Source: Ruminococcus sp. Marseille-P6503
Lineage (GTDB): Bacteria > Bacillota > Clostridia > Oscillospirales > Ruminococcaceae
Reading direction: 5' to 3'
Assembly: GCF_900604945.1 (NCBI RefSeq)
Contig: NZ_UWPB01000002.1
Location: 248,001 to 312,000 of the forward strand
Length of the DNA: 64,000 nucleotides
Position 1 is the first letter of the stretch. Each line of letters begins with the position of its first letter. Positions 17,862 to 27,947 of the stretch are shown in pieces. The notes beneath the pieces are model-generated. The model had not been told where the DNA came from. It worked only from the letters and a program-made list of their open reading frames with translations, and did not search any database. The position numbers and the translations under genes were made by a program.

Positions 17862-19030
17862 CAGAAATCAACGCCTCTCTTAATTACCTCAAGGCACATC
17901 CTTCCGTTGTGATAAGGACATTTCCACGGACCTACGATTTCCTTAAAGTCGTGGGGCTTATGATCAAAGGAGACCTCGGAGTACCATTCGCCGCCTTCAC
18001 GTTTGTCAATAATGTCAGACTTTATGTATTCCCAGACCGACTTTGCAGCTTCAAGAAAAGCTTCGTTGCCGCTGTGCTGATAGGCGTTTATAAAGCCGAC
18101 CACAGACTCGGCTTGAACCCACCATACGCGCTTCCTGTCGATCTTATCGTTTTCGCGCTCGTTGTTGAGCGCTCCGCCCTCCATCGCTATATTCAGAATA
18201 TTATTTGAAATTTTCAGATCCATTTCGGCAAACTGCACTTTCAGCTCCCCGTCCCCAAGAGTATCGCACGCCAGATCAATAAGCCAGGAAGCTTCAATGT
18301 CATGACCGTAGGAATGTATATCTCCTATTACCTCCAGCTTTTCGTTGAAAAACACCTTCAATGCGCCGGTATCAGGATCAAAGATCTTTTCCGACACCTG
18401 TGAAAGCAGAAAACGCAGTCTTTCGCCTACTTTTTCGTTTCCGTCAGCCTTGTAAAGCTCGGTATAGGCTTCTATAAGGTGAAGAACAGTATTCATCGTC
18501 TTGTCAGCCATCAGTCCGTTTTCTGAAAGAGCGTCGTTGGGGATCAGCTTCCAGCCTGTAGTGAACGCCTCTCTGTAGCCGTAATCGTCAAGAGTATTGG
18601 TTTCAATATCGTCAAACAGCTTATAGGCAAGACAGAGAGCAAATCTGTCGCCGACGGCATTGTAATAGGCAGACAAAGCGTAAACGGCAAAAGCAATATT
18701 ATAGGTATGCTTCATCGTATCAGACGGCTCGCCCTTACAGCCTGTCATCCAATAGACGCCGCCGTTGTCATAGTCTATACAATGATCTTTAATGTATTCA
18801 AACGCATGGTCCGCAAGCTCTCTGCATTTTTCGTCCTTCAGAACGATATAGCAGCTTGAAAAGAACCAAAGTATCCTCGAGTGGAGAATAACTCCCTTGT
18901 CGGCTTTTTTGTCAAGGCTCAGATCATAGCCCATATAGCCGTAAAAGCCGCCGTTTTCCTCGTCCTTCAAATTTGCCCAGAACGGAATAATATGTTCCGT
19001 AAGCTCTTTTCTTACTTCTGAAATAATCAT
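17861..19030 (-). CDS. Cellobiose 2-epimerase
   Basis: The 389-residue protein belongs to the N-acylglucosamine 2-epimerase (AGE) superfamily, an (alpha/alpha)6 barrel. Its N-terminus (HIIPFWANLKDEENGGFYGY, near residue 13) and length match the R. albus cellobiose 2-epimerase as I recall it. Conserved histidines are visible in MKHTYNIAF, SYGHDIEASWL near residue 240 and KCPYHNGRM near residue 375. It converts cellobiose to glucosylmannose and mannobiose to mannosylglucose in the cytoplasm. With a GH130 phosphorylase at 6383 and GH26 at 46430 it forms a mannan route. AAGGAG lies seven bases before the ATG. Confidence 0.9.
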   Translation of the reverse strand: MIISEVRKELTEHIIPFWANLKDEENGGFYGYMGYDLSLDKKADKGVILHSRILWFFSSCYIVLKDEKCRELADHAFEYIKDHCIDYDNGGVYWMTGCKGEPSDTMKHTYNIAFAVYALSAYYNAVGDRFALCLAYKLFDDIETNTLDDYGYREAFTTGWKLIPNDALSENGLMADKTMNTVLHLIEAYTELYKADGNEKVGERLRFLLSQVSEKIFDPDTGALKVFFNEKLEVIGDIHSYGHDIEASWLIDLACDTLGDGELKVQFAEMDLKISNNILNIAMEGGALNNERENDKIDRKRVWWVQAESVVGFINAYQHSGNEAFLEAAKSVWEYIKSDIIDKREGGEWYSEVSFDHKPHDFKEIVGPWKCPYHNGRMCLEVIKRGVDF

Positions 19031-19080
19031 ATTCTGACTCCTTTATTCTTATTATTTTAAGAAATATTACTCCGGTTTGC

Positions 19081-20343
19081 CTATTCTGCTATCCTTCTTG
19101 CTTCAATATAAAATCTTTTATCCTCGGCGTGACCCATTGAAAAGGTTTTTCTGGGCAGCGCCCCGTCGCAGACCACCGTAGGAAAAAGCTCTGATTTCGC
19201 CATATCCGGCAGTATAAAGCCGATCGTATCTTCTTTCATCGAAAGCCTGTCTACAACGTCGGCGCCGTGAATATAATCGATCTTTCCTCCCGTTTCGGGC
19301 AGCAGTCTGTCCAACACTGTCTGAAGGCTTCCGACCGCAAGCTTGGAAAGGGGCTTATGCACATACTTCTCTGTATGAACGCCGTTTTTTACTATCGTTA
19401 TTTTCTGACCGCTCCTGTCGCTGCTGAGCTCAAGCTCTTCGGTTATCCTTTCCTCAAGCTTTTGCGCGTCAACGCCGGTCACGATCCTGTGGATAGCCTC
19501 AAATTCCAGCGCGGGAGAGTGAAGATCGACTATTTCGGCAAGCGCGTATCTTGCAGGGCTGCGGGACATATCCTTATCGGGGTTCTGAGCCTTCAGCCTC
19601 TCATAAAACTCCTTGGCGGAAGCAAGAGAGTGATTTCCGTCGCCCATTGCGTAAACGAGAGACGAATCCTCGCTGACCCCGTATTTTTTGTTGAACGTAT
19701 CAAGGTCGGCAAGCTTTTCAAGCGCGGCAAGCACACTGTCCGCGGTTTTATCGTCAATAAGCCAGCCCTTGATACTTCCGCCCTTCTGCATAAGCGTAAA
19801 GTCATAAAGCTTTTTCATGCCTGCCGTTTTTTCCGCCAACGGCTCTATCACCGCTTTTTCCGCGTCGTCTATCAGCAGCATAATGTGAGGAAGCTCTATC
19901 CGCGCGCCCTCGCGCACCTTTACTCGCGGCGGTATACGCTCTATCACCGTAGCCTCCGTCGCTCTTACCTGAGAGCGCGAGCCCTTCCGATAGTCGTATT
20001 CTTCAAGGTCGATAGCTCCGACGATTCCCGCCCTTACCTTTCCGTCGGACTGGGTGCGCTCTATATAGATAAGAGAATTTTTAAATTCTTCAAAGGTATC
20101 CGTTTCAAGATACCCGGTCATATTATTATGTATTTTTTCTATGCGCCTGTCAACGTCGGGACTTTCCAGATAAACCTCCGGGAGTATCAGATTGAGAGCG
20201 GATTTTGAACCGGCGGCAAGCTTCTCCGTTTCAAGCCAGTATTCCGGCTGAGAGGTGTATTGGTCGCAGGCTACTACCGCCCATTTTGACATATCGGTAT
20301 TCTTCGGAAGTAAAATATCTGCTTTTTTAAACGCGGTTGACAT
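19081..20343 (-). CDS. DUF1015 family protein
   Basis: The 420-residue protein begins MSTAFKKADILLPKNTDMSKWAVVACDQYTSQPEYW, interrupted only for display here as MSTAFKKADILLPK then NTDMSKWAVV then ACDQYTSQPEYW, the recognisable start of DUF1015 proteins. YAMGDGNHSLASAKEF near residue 240 is the other hallmark. Function is unknown; members are often annotated as putative HTH-free conserved proteins. The start at 20343 is chosen because AAAGGAG lies 11 bases upstream and the conserved start matches. A longer frame extends into the secA terminator and is not used. It lies 50 bases upstream of the epimerase gene and may be co-transcribed. Confidence 0.85.
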   Translation of the reverse strand: MSTAFKKADILLPKNTDMSKWAVVACDQYTSQPEYWLETEKLAAGSKSALNLILPEVYLESPDVDRRIEKIHNNMTGYLETDTFEEFKNSLIYIERTQSDGKVRAGIVGAIDLEEYDYRKGSRSQVRATEATVIERIPPRVKVREGARIELPHIMLLIDDAEKAVIEPLAEKTAGMKKLYDFTLMQKGGSIKGWLIDDKTADSVLAALEKLADLDTFNKKYGVSEDSSLVYAMGDGNHSLASAKEFYERLKAQNPDKDMSRSPARYALAEIVDLHSPALEFEAIHRIVTGVDAQKLEERITEELELSSDRSGQKITIVKNGVHTEKYVHKPLSKLAVGSLQTVLDRLLPETGGKIDYIHGADVVDRLSMKEDTIGFILPDMAKSELFPTVVCDGALPRKTFSMGHAEDKRFYIEARRIAE

Positions 20344-20393
20344 ATATGTAAGGCTCCTTTTTTCGATAACGTTTTCGCTGCTTATATCCCAAA

Positions 20394-20420
20394 ACAGGAC
20401 GGTCAAATGCCGTCCTGCCA
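20394..20420 (-). terminator. Probable terminator after secA
   Basis: CAGGACGG and CCGTCCTG form an eight-base stem, followed on the minus strand by TGTTTTGGG. The T-run is short, so read-through into the DUF1015 gene is possible. Confidence 0.5.
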
Positions 20421-20489
20421 ATATCTCCCGTCCTTGCTGCGCGTACGGCATAAAAGCTGCACGCGTACCCTGTAAAGACAGAAGCTTAT

Positions 20490-23222
20490 TTATTCGTTTG
20501 TATTCTGACCTGCTCCGCAGCACTTCTTGTATTTCTTGCCGCTTCCGCAGGGACACGGGTCGTTAGGACCGACCTTGCTTGACTTCCTCTGCATATTGAA
20601 ATGCTGAGGTCCCTCGTTCAGAACCTGTTCTCTTTTCGGAGCGGGCGCCGCTTTTCTGACCTGAATGGTAAACAGCATTCTTACGGTATCCTCACGGATA
20701 GCGTCGATCATAGCGTCGAACATATCGAAGCCTTCCATACGGTACTCAACAACAGGATTCTTCTGACCGTAAGACCGCAGACCGATACCACGCTTCAGCT
20801 CCTCCATATCGTCGATATGAGCCATCCACTTGGTGTCTACCACCTTAAGCAGAACAACTCTCTCGATCTCTCTCAGCAGCTCCTTGCCGAGATCCTCCTC
20901 ACGGCGCGCGTATATCTTATCCGCGCGGTCGCTGAGCATTTCGGAGATGTCCTTTTTGGTTATCTCGTCAAGCTGAGCGGCGTCGTATCTGAAATCGCTG
21001 TCAACGGTAAACAGACCCATAAGATGATCTCTCAGTCCCTCGAGATTCCAGTTGTCGTGAACCTCGTCGTCAAGCAGATACATATTTACGGTGGAATCTA
21101 TATATTCCTTTATCATGCCGATGATATACTCGTGAATATCCTCGCCGTCAAGCACCTTCTGGCGCTGACCGTAAATGATCTCACGCTGTGTGTTCATTAC
21201 GTCGTCATAGTTAAGAACGTTCTTTCTGATGTTGAAGTTTCTGCCCTCGATCTTCTTCTGCGACGATTCGATAACGCTGGCAAGCATTTTCGACTGGATA
21301 GGAGTATTCTCGTCTACCTTGAGAGCCTCCATCATGGAATTTATTCTGTCGCCGCCGAACAATCTCATAAGGTCGTCCTCAAGCGACAGGAAAAACAGGC
21401 TTTCTCCCGGATCTCCCTGACGTCCTGAACGTCCTCTGAGCTGATTGTCGATACGTCTTGACTCATGCCTTTCGGTACCGATAATGAACAGACCTCCGGC
21501 TTCCTTTACCTTTTCAGCCTTTTCGGCAACCTCGTCGGAATATTTGGCGTAAAGCTCCTTATACTTTGCTCTTGCTTCAAGCACCTGCTCGTCCTCGCTT
21601 TCAGCGAAGCCAGTCGCCTCCACAACTACCTCTTCCGGATAATCCAGCTTATAAAGCTGCTCGGTAGCAAGATATTCGGCGTTTCCTCCCAGCAGGATAT
21701 CGGTTCCTCTTCCCGCCATGTTGGTAGCGATCGTAACGGCACCGTATTTACCCGCCTGGGCCACTATCTTAGCTTCCTTATCGTGGTACTTCGCATTGAG
21801 GACCTCGTGCTTGATACCCTTGTTTTTCAGCAGCCTTGACAGATATTCCGATTTTTCAATTGAAACCGTACCTACAAGCACAGGCTGACCCTTTTTATTA
21901 CATTCGATTATCTGCTCGATAACGGCGTTGAATTTTCCCTTTTCGGTCTTATAAACAACGTCGGGATGATCCACTCTTATAACAGGCTTGTTTGTAGGAA
22001 CCTCGATAACGTCCAGCTTATAGATCTCCCTGAACTCGTCCTCCTCGGTAATAGCTGTACCGGTCATACCGGAAAGCTTGGAGTAAAGACGGAAATAGTT
22101 CTGATAGGTAATCGTAGCGATAGTCTTTGACTCTCTCATTACCTTTACGCCCTCTTTTGCCTCGATAGCCTGATGCAGACCGTCGTTGAAGCGGCGTCCT
22201 ATCATGATACGCCCGGTAAATTCGTCTACGATAAGAACCTCTCCGTCCTTGACAACATAGTCGATATCCTTGCGCATAGTACCGTTTGCCTTGATAGCCT
22301 GATTAATATGGTGCAGCAGCGTCATGTTGTCCGCGTCCATAAGATTTATGACGTTAAACGCCTTTTCCGCTTTCTTAACGCCCGACTTTGTAAGAGTGGC
22401 GGTCCTTGCCTTTTCGTCGATGATATAATCGCCGTCGAGAGCGTCGTTATCCGCCTTGTCGTCCATTTCAACTACCGTTACGGGCTTGAGCGTCTTGGCG
22501 AAGCGGTCGGCAAGAGTATAAAGCTCTGTGGATTTGTCACCCTGTCCGGATATAATAAGCGGAGTTCTCGCCTCGTCAATAAGTATCGAGTCCACCTCGT
22601 CCACGATAGCAAAGGCGTGCTCCCTCTGAACCTTATCCTTTTTATAAATTACCATGTTGTCGCGGAGATAGTCAAAGCCGAACTCGTTGTTTGTTCCGTA
22701 TGTAATATCCGCGTTGTATGCTTTGCGCTTTTCTTCCTTGTCCATACCCGAAAGCACTACGCCGATGGACTGTCCGAGAAATCTGAAGACCTTTCCCATT
22801 TCCTCCGACTGGAACTTAGCCAAATAATCGTTGACCGTAACAACGTGAACGCCGCGGCCGTTAAGGGAGTTTGCATAAGCCGCTAGACAGGCTACGAGAG
22901 TTTTACCTTCACCTGTTTTCATTTCGGCGATTCTGCCCTGGTGAAGAATAATAGCGCCGACTATCTGAACAGGGAACGGCTTTTTGCCCAGCACCCTGTA
23001 AGCCGCCTCACGGCACACCGCGAGAGCGTCCGGCAAAACGTCGTCAAGCGAGCTCAGTCCGTCCGCGATCTTATCCTTCATGATCTGAGTCTGCTCCCTC
23101 AGCTCATGATCAGACATAGCCTGATACTTTTCTTCAAGCTCAAGAACCTTATTCTTTATAGGCTCTATTCTCTTCAGCTCTTTTTTAGAGTAATTGCCGA
23201 ATATTGCTTCAATTAAACCCAT
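20490..23222 (-). CDS. secA: Preprotein translocase ATPase SecA
   Basis: SecA drives Sec-dependent export. The 910-residue protein shows [13 protein letters not shown] near residue 99 (Walker A), [20 protein letters not shown] near residue 205 (DEAD), [14 protein letters not shown] near residue 480, and the C-terminal zinc-binding tail [17 protein letters not shown]. The start MGLIEAIFG at 23222 is preferred because AGGTGG sits nine bases before it; the ATG three codons upstream is too close to that site. It is transcribed from the consensus promoter at 23347-23375. Confidence 0.98.
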   Translation of the reverse strand: MGLIEAIFGNYSKKELKRIEPIKNKVLELEEKYQAMSDHELREQTQIMKDKIADGLSSLDDVLPDALAVCREAAYRVLGKKPFPVQIVGAIILHQGRIAEMKTGEGKTLVACLAAYANSLNGRGVHVVTVNDYLAKFQSEEMGKVFRFLGQSIGVVLSGMDKEEKRKAYNADITYGTNNEFGFDYLRDNMVIYKKDKVQREHAFAIVDEVDSILIDEARTPLIISGQGDKSTELYTLADRFAKTLKPVTVVEMDDKADNDALDGDYIIDEKARTATLTKSGVKKAEKAFNVINLMDADNMTLLHHINQAIKANGTMRKDIDYVVKDGEVLIVDEFTGRIMIGRRFNDGLHQAIEAKEGVKVMRESKTIATITYQNYFRLYSKLSGMTGTAITEEDEFREIYKLDVIEVPTNKPVIRVDHPDVVYKTEKGKFNAVIEQIIECNKKGQPVLVGTVSIEKSEYLSRLLKNKGIKHEVLNAKYHDKEAKIVAQAGKYGAVTIATNMAGRGTDILLGGNAEYLATEQLYKLDYPEEVVVEATGFAESEDEQVLEARAKYKELYAKYSDEVAEKAEKVKEAGGLFIIGTERHESRRIDNQLRGRSGRQGDPGESLFFLSLEDDLMRLFGGDRINSMMEALKVDENTPIQSKMLASVIESSQKKIEGRNFNIRKNVLNYDDVMNTQREIIYGQRQKVLDGEDIHEYIIGMIKEYIDSTVNMYLLDDEVHDNWNLEGLRDHLMGLFTVDSDFRYDAAQLDEITKKDISEMLSDRADKIYARREEDLGKELLREIERVVLLKVVDTKWMAHIDDMEELKRGIGLRSYGQKNPVVEYRMEGFDMFDAMIDAIREDTVRMLFTIQVRKAAPAPKREQVLNEGPQHFNMQRKSSKVGPNDPCPCGSGKKYKKCCGAGQNTNE

Positions 23223-23346
23223 TTCTTCCATTCCACCTTTTAAAATTTCAGTCCTGCAAAAATATATATGAAATTTGTTCCCAAATATATCACGTCAGTA
23301 AAGCGTTACGCTTCTGCCCTTGGCTGGATACAAAAATACATTTTAT

Positions 23347-23375
23347 ATTATATCAAATAACAAAGGATTTGTCAA
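23347..23375 (-). promoter_or_regulatory. Promoter of secA
   Basis: On the minus strand perfect TTGACA (23375-23370) and perfect TATAAT (23352-23347) have a 17-base spacer. The leader is about 120 bases. Confidence 0.85.
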
Positions 23376-23433
23376 TTGGTTTTGATCACATTTAAACGGG
23401 AAATTTACAAATTCTATAAACCGGACATACCCC

Positions 23434-23472
23434 AATAAAAGCGAGCCGGAGGCATTGGGTTTCCTCCGGCTC
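23434..23472 (-). terminator. Terminator of typA
   Basis: GAGCCGGAGG/CCTCCGGCTC is a ten-base stem, followed on the minus strand by GCTTTTATT, 20 bases after the typA stop. Confidence 0.8.
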
Positions 23473-23491
23473 GTCCTCCGATAAGCCATGA

Positions 23492-25309
23492 TTACATTTT
23501 CGCTCTTTCCTTTGCCCTCAGACTGTTGCTGAGGGTTCTTTTTCTGATACGGATATTTTTCGGAGTTACTTCCAGCAGCTCGTCGTCCGCAAGAAATTCC
23601 AGCGAATCCTCCAGGCTGAGATTTCTGGGAGGTATAAGCCTTAAAGCGTCGTCGCTTCCGCTGGCTCTGGTATTGGTAAGATGCTTTTTCTTGCATACGT
23701 TTACTACCAGATCCTCAGCCTTGGGCGACGCTCCTACGATCATTCCCTCGTATACCGGAGTTCCGGCGGAAATAAAAAGCTCTCCTCTTTCCTGAGCGTT
23801 ATAAAGTCCGTAGGTCACCGCTTCGCCGGTTTCAAAGGCGACAAGCGAGCCGGTGCTTCTTCTCGGAATATCTCCCTTATAGGGCTGATAGCTGTGGAAC
23901 ACCGAGCTCATTATTCCTTCGCCCTTCGTATCGGTCAGAAATTCGCTTCTGTAGCCGAAAAGACCTCTCGCGGGGATAAGGAATTCAATTCTCATACGGC
24001 TTCCCACCGGAGTCATCTGGGTAAGCTCGCCTTTCCTTGAGCCAAGCTTTTCCATTACAGAGCCGACGCAGTTTTCAGGCACATCAATAACAAGCCTTTC
24101 CATAGGCTCGTTAAGCTTTCCGTCTATCTCCTTAAATAAAACATGAGGAGTAGAAACCGAAAGCTCGTAGCCCTCGCGGCGCATATTCTCGATCAGTATG
24201 GACAGGTGCATTTCTCCTCTTCCGGCTACCTTGAAGCTGTCGGTGGAATCCGTTTCGGAAACCCTCAGGGAAACGTCCTTAAGAAGCTCCTTAAAAAGCC
24301 TGTCCCTCAGCTGACGCGAGGTGACAAACTTGCCTTCTCTTCCGGCAAAGGGAGAATCGTTTACCGAGAAGGTCATTTCAACGGTAGGCTCGGATATCTT
24401 TACAAAGGGAAGCGCCTCAAATTTTCCGAATTCGCAAATCGTATCTCCTATGGTGATATTTTCAATTCCGCTTATACAGACGATGTCTCCTGCCTTTGCC
24501 TCGTCGCAGGGTACGCGGTTAAGCCCCTCTATCTGATACATCGTAACGACCTTTCCCCTGTATTCCTTTTTGGACTGATGAAAGTCGCCTACGCTTACCT
24601 CCTGATTTACTCTCATAACGCCACGCTCGATACGGCCTACAGCGATACGTCCGACATAGTCGTTGTAGTCGATCGCGGAAACAAGATACTGCATAGAGCC
24701 GTCAATTTCAACCTCCGGCGCGGGAATATAGCTGAGGATCTCGTCAAGCAGAGGAATAAGATTTTCTCCCTGCTCATTGGGATGATAGGAGGCGGTTCCG
24801 TCGCGTCCGGAGCAGTAGAGAATAGGACTGTCAAGCTGCTCGTCGCTGGCGTCAAGATCCATAAGCAGCTCCAGCACCTCATCGCCCACCTCGTTGAGCC
24901 TTGCGTCGGGCCGGTCTATCTTGTTTATGACCACAATTATTTTATGACCCAGCTCCAGAGCCTTCTGAAGAACAAATCTGGTCTGAGGCATAGGTCCTTC
25001 AGCGGCGTCCACCAGCAGGATTACTCCGTTTACCATTTTAAGCACACGCTCTACCTCGCCTCCAAAATCGGCGTGGCCGGGCGTATCTATAACGTTGATC
25101 TTAACGTCCTTATAACGAATAGACGTATTTTTGGCGAGTATCGTTATTCCTCTTTCCCTCTCAATATCGTTAGAGTCCATAACTCTCTCGTCAACCGTCT
25201 GATTATCCCTGAAGGTTCCGCTCTGCTTGAGCATTTCATCAACCAGAGTAGTTTTTCCGTGATCGACATGGGCAATGATCGCAACGTTTCTTAAATCTTC
25301 TCTTATCAT
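23492..25309 (-). CDS. typA: Translational GTPase TypA/BipA
   Basis: TypA is a ribosome-associated translational GTPase involved in stress adaptation and 50S assembly. The 605-residue protein has G1 [10 protein letters not shown] near residue 14, the effector region with [13 protein letters not shown] near 50, G3 [12 protein letters not shown] near 76, G4 NKIDRPDA near 130, and the TypA C-terminal region ending in [23 protein letters not shown] precedes the ATG. Transcription starts about 140 bases upstream, and the leader contains a long-range hairpin (25366-25421). Confidence 0.97.
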   Translation of the reverse strand: MIREDLRNVAIIAHVDHGKTTLVDEMLKQSGTFRDNQTVDERVMDSNDIERERGITILAKNTSIRYKDVKINVIDTPGHADFGGEVERVLKMVNGVILLVDAAEGPMPQTRFVLQKALELGHKIIVVINKIDRPDARLNEVGDEVLELLMDLDASDEQLDSPILYCSGRDGTASYHPNEQGENLIPLLDEILSYIPAPEVEIDGSMQYLVSAIDYNDYVGRIAVGRIERGVMRVNQEVSVGDFHQSKKEYRGKVVTMYQIEGLNRVPCDEAKAGDIVCISGIENITIGDTICEFGKFEALPFVKISEPTVEMTFSVNDSPFAGREGKFVTSRQLRDRLFKELLKDVSLRVSETDSTDSFKVAGRGEMHLSILIENMRREGYELSVSTPHVLFKEIDGKLNEPMERLVIDVPENCVGSVMEKLGSRKGELTQMTPVGSRMRIEFLIPARGLFGYRSEFLTDTKGEGIMSSVFHSYQPYKGDIPRRSTGSLVAFETGEAVTYGLYNAQERGELFISAGTPVYEGMIVGASPKAEDLVVNVCKKKHLTNTRASGSDDALRLIPPRNLSLEDSLEFLADDELLEVTPKNIRIRKRTLSNSLRAKERAKM

Positions 25310-25365
25310 AAAAATCCTCCCTCTGAGCTGTCCGCGCTTTCCGGCTTGCTGTAAGGCAGCCCATA

Positions 25366-25421
25366 ATCTGTCCTTAACGCAGTTTGCTGAAATTGCTCAG
25401 GAAGCGTATGTCAGGACAGAT
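25366..25421 (-). other. Structured typA leader hairpin
   Basis: ATCTGTCCT (25366-25374) is the exact reverse complement of AGGACAGAT (25413-25421), closing 38 bases in the typA 5' untranslated region. No known leader class is recognised. Confidence 0.45.
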
Positions 25422-25454
25422 TTAAAAATTGAGTTTACATATTTCCAAACATAT

Positions 25455-25483
25455 ATTATACCACATCAGACGATTTAATGCAA
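25455..25483 (-). promoter_or_regulatory. Promoter of typA
   Basis: On the minus strand TTGCAT (25483-25478) and perfect TATAAT (25460-25455) are separated by 17 bases. Confidence 0.8.
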
Positions 25484-25530
25484 ATATAATTTTATTTCAA
25501 ACCGGCTCCGCATTTTGTGAATTATAACGA

Positions 25531-25569
25531 CAAAAATCCGCAGAATGCAAAAACATATGCATTCTGCGG
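25531..25569 (-). terminator. Terminator of the zinc-ribbon protein gene
   Basis: CCGCAGAATGCA pairs perfectly with TGCATTCTGCGG and is followed on the minus strand by ATTTTTG, 25 bases after the stop. Confidence 0.85.
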
Positions 25570-25593
25570 GAATATAAGCTCAAAAGCGTCGAT

Positions 25594-26625
25594 TTAATAG
25601 TTCATATCTATTACCGCGTCGCCTGTATGTATATTAAAGGCAATGCTGTAGCCGTGGTTGTCCTCGGTATATACATAGTAGTACCTGTAATTCGCGTCGG
25701 CCTGTCTGAATTCATAGGACGCTATGGTTCCGCTTATCTGAGGCGTGATAGCCGCGATTATAGAGCCGTCGTCCGTTGGGACCGCGGCAGACGACGTATC
25801 GGCTTGCGAAGAAGCTCCGGAGGAAATATCGTAAGAACTGTCATCGGCGGAGGAGTCACCAGCGGAGGAGGTATCTGAAACGGAAGAGGTATCATCAGAA
25901 GCGCTTGAAAAATCGGCTACCGAAGAATCGGATACAGACGAATCCTCGTCTGAAGATACCGCATTGTCCGAATCGTCCCCGGTATTTGAAGCGTCGCCGG
26001 AAGGATCTGCCGGCTGCGCCTCAGACGACGGTTCAACGGCCGACTGACTTTCTGACTGCTGTATTGACGGATTATCGTCCTGAACGTCGTTCTGGCTCTG
26101 AGAGGAATTTGCGTTGACAACAATATCGTCAAGATCCGTTGAGGAATCGTCCTTTCCGGAGAAGCCGAATATCTTATAGCCTACGATAACAGCCACTATA
26201 ACTATAATAAGTATGCCGACCGCAATAACGGCGGCGATCATTAGGGTTTTCTTCCTAGGGTCTATCTCTCCGTCGTAATCGCTGTATTCGTCCTCGTCCT
26301 CATATTCTTCCTCATATTCCTCATCGTAATAATCTTCCGGCTCGTCCTGATCATATCCGTCATAGATAACGTTCTGTCCGCCCGCGGCAGACGTGCCGCC
26401 GCCTAACTGATCGTTCACCTGAGCCGCAGAAAAAATTCTTGTTCTGTCGTCGTCCTGCTGAAGCTGCTGCTTGTTAAAAACTATGGTGCTTTCCTGATCA
26501 GCGTCAGCGACGCCCGCACCCGAGTTTTCAGTATCGTCGTCAATCAAAAGAGAATGACAGTATTTGCAGAGAATAGCTTCCTCAGAAATCTCCGCATGAC
26601 AATGAGGACATTTTTTTGTTTTCAT
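25594..26625 (-). CDS. Zinc-ribbon, single-span membrane protein with Ser/Asp-rich stalk
   Basis: The 343-residue protein starts with a double-CXXC zinc ribbon (CPHCHAEISEEAILCKYCHS, residues 6-25). An acidic Tyr/Glu/Asp stretch (about 85-120) leads to a membrane segment near residues 130-155 (TLMIAAVIAVGILIIVIVAV). A long Ser/Asp/Thr-rich low-complexity stalk (165-290) ends in a small globular domain of about 50 residues. The predicted topology is ribbon in the cytoplasm and stalk outside. The ATG at 26625 has AAAGGA nine bases upstream. Function is unknown; similar architectures occur in Firmicute envelope or stress sensors. Confidence 0.75.
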   Translation of the reverse strand: MKTKKCPHCHAEISEEAILCKYCHSLLIDDDTENSGAGVADADQESTIVFNKQQLQQDDDRTRIFSAAQVNDQLGGGTSAAGGQNVIYDGYDQDEPEDYYDEEYEEEYEDEDEYSDYDGEIDPRKKTLMIAAVIAVGILIIVIVAVIVGYKIFGFSGKDDSSTDLDDIVVNANSSQSQNDVQDDNPSIQQSESQSAVEPSSEAQPADPSGDASNTGDDSDNAVSSDEDSSVSDSSVADFSSASDDTSSVSDTSSAGDSSADDSSYDISSGASSQADTSSAAVPTDDGSIIAAITPQISGTIASYEFRQADANYRYYYVYTEDNHGYSIAFNIHTGDAVIDMNY

Positions 26626-26671
26626 GACAAACAATCCTTTCTTTCATCTGTAAATACATTAATTATCAATA

Positions 26672-26700
26672 ATAATAGCATATAATCTGAAAAAAAGCAA
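26672..26700 (-). promoter_or_regulatory. Promoter of the zinc-ribbon protein gene
   Basis: On the minus strand TTGCTT (26700-26695) and TATTAT (26677-26672) have a 17-base spacer and an ATGC extension before the -10. Confidence 0.65.
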
Positions 26701-26831
26701 TGGATATCATTTAATTTTCACCAAACATTTTTATTTTTCACCTTATATCGGAGACAAGCCGTCATTAGGCGATACAAATCCGCCTTAATACAATATTAAT
26801 TTGTGCAAAATGCAGAAAGTCAATTTCAGAC

Positions 26832-26860
26832 TTGACTTTTTATTAAAAAAAGTATATAAT
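26832..26860 (+). promoter_or_regulatory. Promoter of tRNA-Pro
   Basis: TTGACT (26832-26837) and TATAAT (26855-26860) have a 17-base spacer, about 60 bases before the tRNA. The rest of 26701-26831 shows no gene. Confidence 0.8.
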
Positions 26861-26924
26861 TATAAAGCTGTCTTATCGCAGAGGTTTAATGATTTGAAAA
26901 AATCAAAATAGCTTTAGTCAGGAA

Positions 26925-27001
26925 CGGGGCGTAACTCAGTTTGGTAGAGTGCTTGGTTTGGGACCAAGATGCCGCAGGTTCAAGTCCTGTCGCCCCGACC
27001 A
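26925..27001 (+). tRNA. tRNA-Pro (anticodon TGG)
   Basis: A 77-base cloverleaf: acceptor CGGGGCG/CGCCCCG, anticodon stem CTTGG/CCAAG with loop TTTGGGA (anticodon TGG, reading CCA), T-loop GGTTCAAGTCC and encoded CCA end. The accessory island starts immediately downstream. Confidence 0.96.
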
Positions 27002-27022
27002 TATTAAGGGACAAACTTTAAT

Positions 27023-27059
27023 ACAAAAACAGCCTTCCGATTTGGAGGGCTGTTTTTGT
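27023..27059 (+). terminator. Terminator of tRNA-Pro
   Basis: ACAAAAACAGCC..TCC pairs with GGA..GGCTGTTTTTGT with one bulge, giving an A-run before and a T-run after. It lies 20 bases after the tRNA. Confidence 0.8.
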
Positions 27060-27065
27060 ATCTAT

Positions 27066-27106
27066 GCCCGGAAAGCCTGATAGTATGGGCCTTTCCGGGC
27101 TTTTTC
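27066..27106 (+). terminator. Second terminator downstream of tRNA-Pro
   Basis: GCCCGGAAAG/CTTTCCGGGC is a ten-base stem followed by TTTTTCTGTTTTC, directly after the first terminator. Between it and 27286 no gene is visible. Confidence 0.75.
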
Positions 27107-27286
27107 TGTTTTCTGTGAGTTTGGCAACACAGCTCACCAGCGGGCCTAACCTTGGTATGGCAGCTTGGTAGGCGCTTGGAAGCTCATTTTTGCACCCCCC
27201 CTCCGGCCTATACAAATAAGGAAATGTGTAAACGCTAAAAAGTGCCCGCCACCAGCCAGCGCCTCATATCCCATATAGAACAATTT

Positions 27287-27322
27287 AGCGGGAACCTTTG
27301 CGGCTCCCGCTTTCTTTATTTT
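27287..27322. terminator. Terminator-like hairpin
   Basis: AGCGGGA pairs with TCCCGCT, with TTTCTTTATTTT after it on the plus strand. It marks the 3' end of the SprT-like pseudogene, but its T-run suits only plus-strand transcription. Confidence 0.45.
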
Positions 27323-27932
27323 ATGCCCGCTCGAAAGGCTCTCCGCAATCCCCGCAGATTACATTGACCTCCCGTGTTGCCCGGATGATGGTGCCGCAGC
27401 AGGGGCAGACATATTTGATACTGCAATTCTTAGATTTTTTGCTCCCGCCTTTAGTAGTGCCTTCCACCGGTAAGCGGCTGGCGTTGATTTTATCCTCGCC
27501 CAAGGTTTCTCTAATCCATGCCTCCGCCTCCGGGGCCAACGTCGTTACCGTCCATCCGTATTTGTCGTGCTTCTCAATGTGCAACCCATGGGCCTCGGCG
27601 GTGGCTTTGAATTTCAGGTTGTGGTAATAGCCGTTGTTGCTTACGTCTTGGATGCCATGAACCAGATTATAGAGGTGCGCCATTTCATGTAAGAGCGTAG
27701 CGGCCAGCTCGAAAATAGGTCAGTCAAGATACTCAGCGCAAAGATTGATTTCCCGGTATTTCTCACCGCTGGCGTTCCAGATTTCATTGATACTACACCA
27801 GCCGTAAGCCCCACGCCCTCCGTCCGGGGATACGGTGATTGCCGGGCGAGTCAATTCATTATCATAAAAATGCTCGTTGAACAGGTCGAACATTTCCTCG
27901 GTTTTCTTTACGATTTCAGATATTTGCAGCAT
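27321..27932 (-). pseudogene. SprT-like zinc metallopeptidase, broken by an in-frame stop
   Basis: Two frames that are exactly in phase form one SprT-like gene. The N-terminal part (MLQISEIVKKTEEMFDLF...NLCAEYLD) ends at a TGA at 27722-27720. Reading on in the same frame gives PIFELAATLLHEMAHLYN, whose HEMAH is the HExxH zinc site, then a C-terminal zinc ribbon (CPCCGTI, CGDCGEPF). A single change such as CGA to TGA would explain the stop, since many relatives have Arg after EYLD (recollection). GAGGAGG precedes the ATG at 27932. SprT-like proteins are common cargo of clostridial conjugative elements, so this is probably a decaying element gene. Confidence 0.75.
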
Positions 27933-27947
27933 GATTGCGTCCTCCTC

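Noticed and set aside
24143-25294. 383-codon open frame on the plus strand
   Set aside because: It lies fully antisense to typA, has no recognisable motif and no ribosome-binding site. It is a codon-usage shadow.
27720-27722. TGA in the SprT-like gene as a selenocysteine codon
   Set aside because: No known selenoprotein has Sec here, no SECIS-like hairpin was seen directly after the codon, and a CGA-to-TGA change explains it simply.
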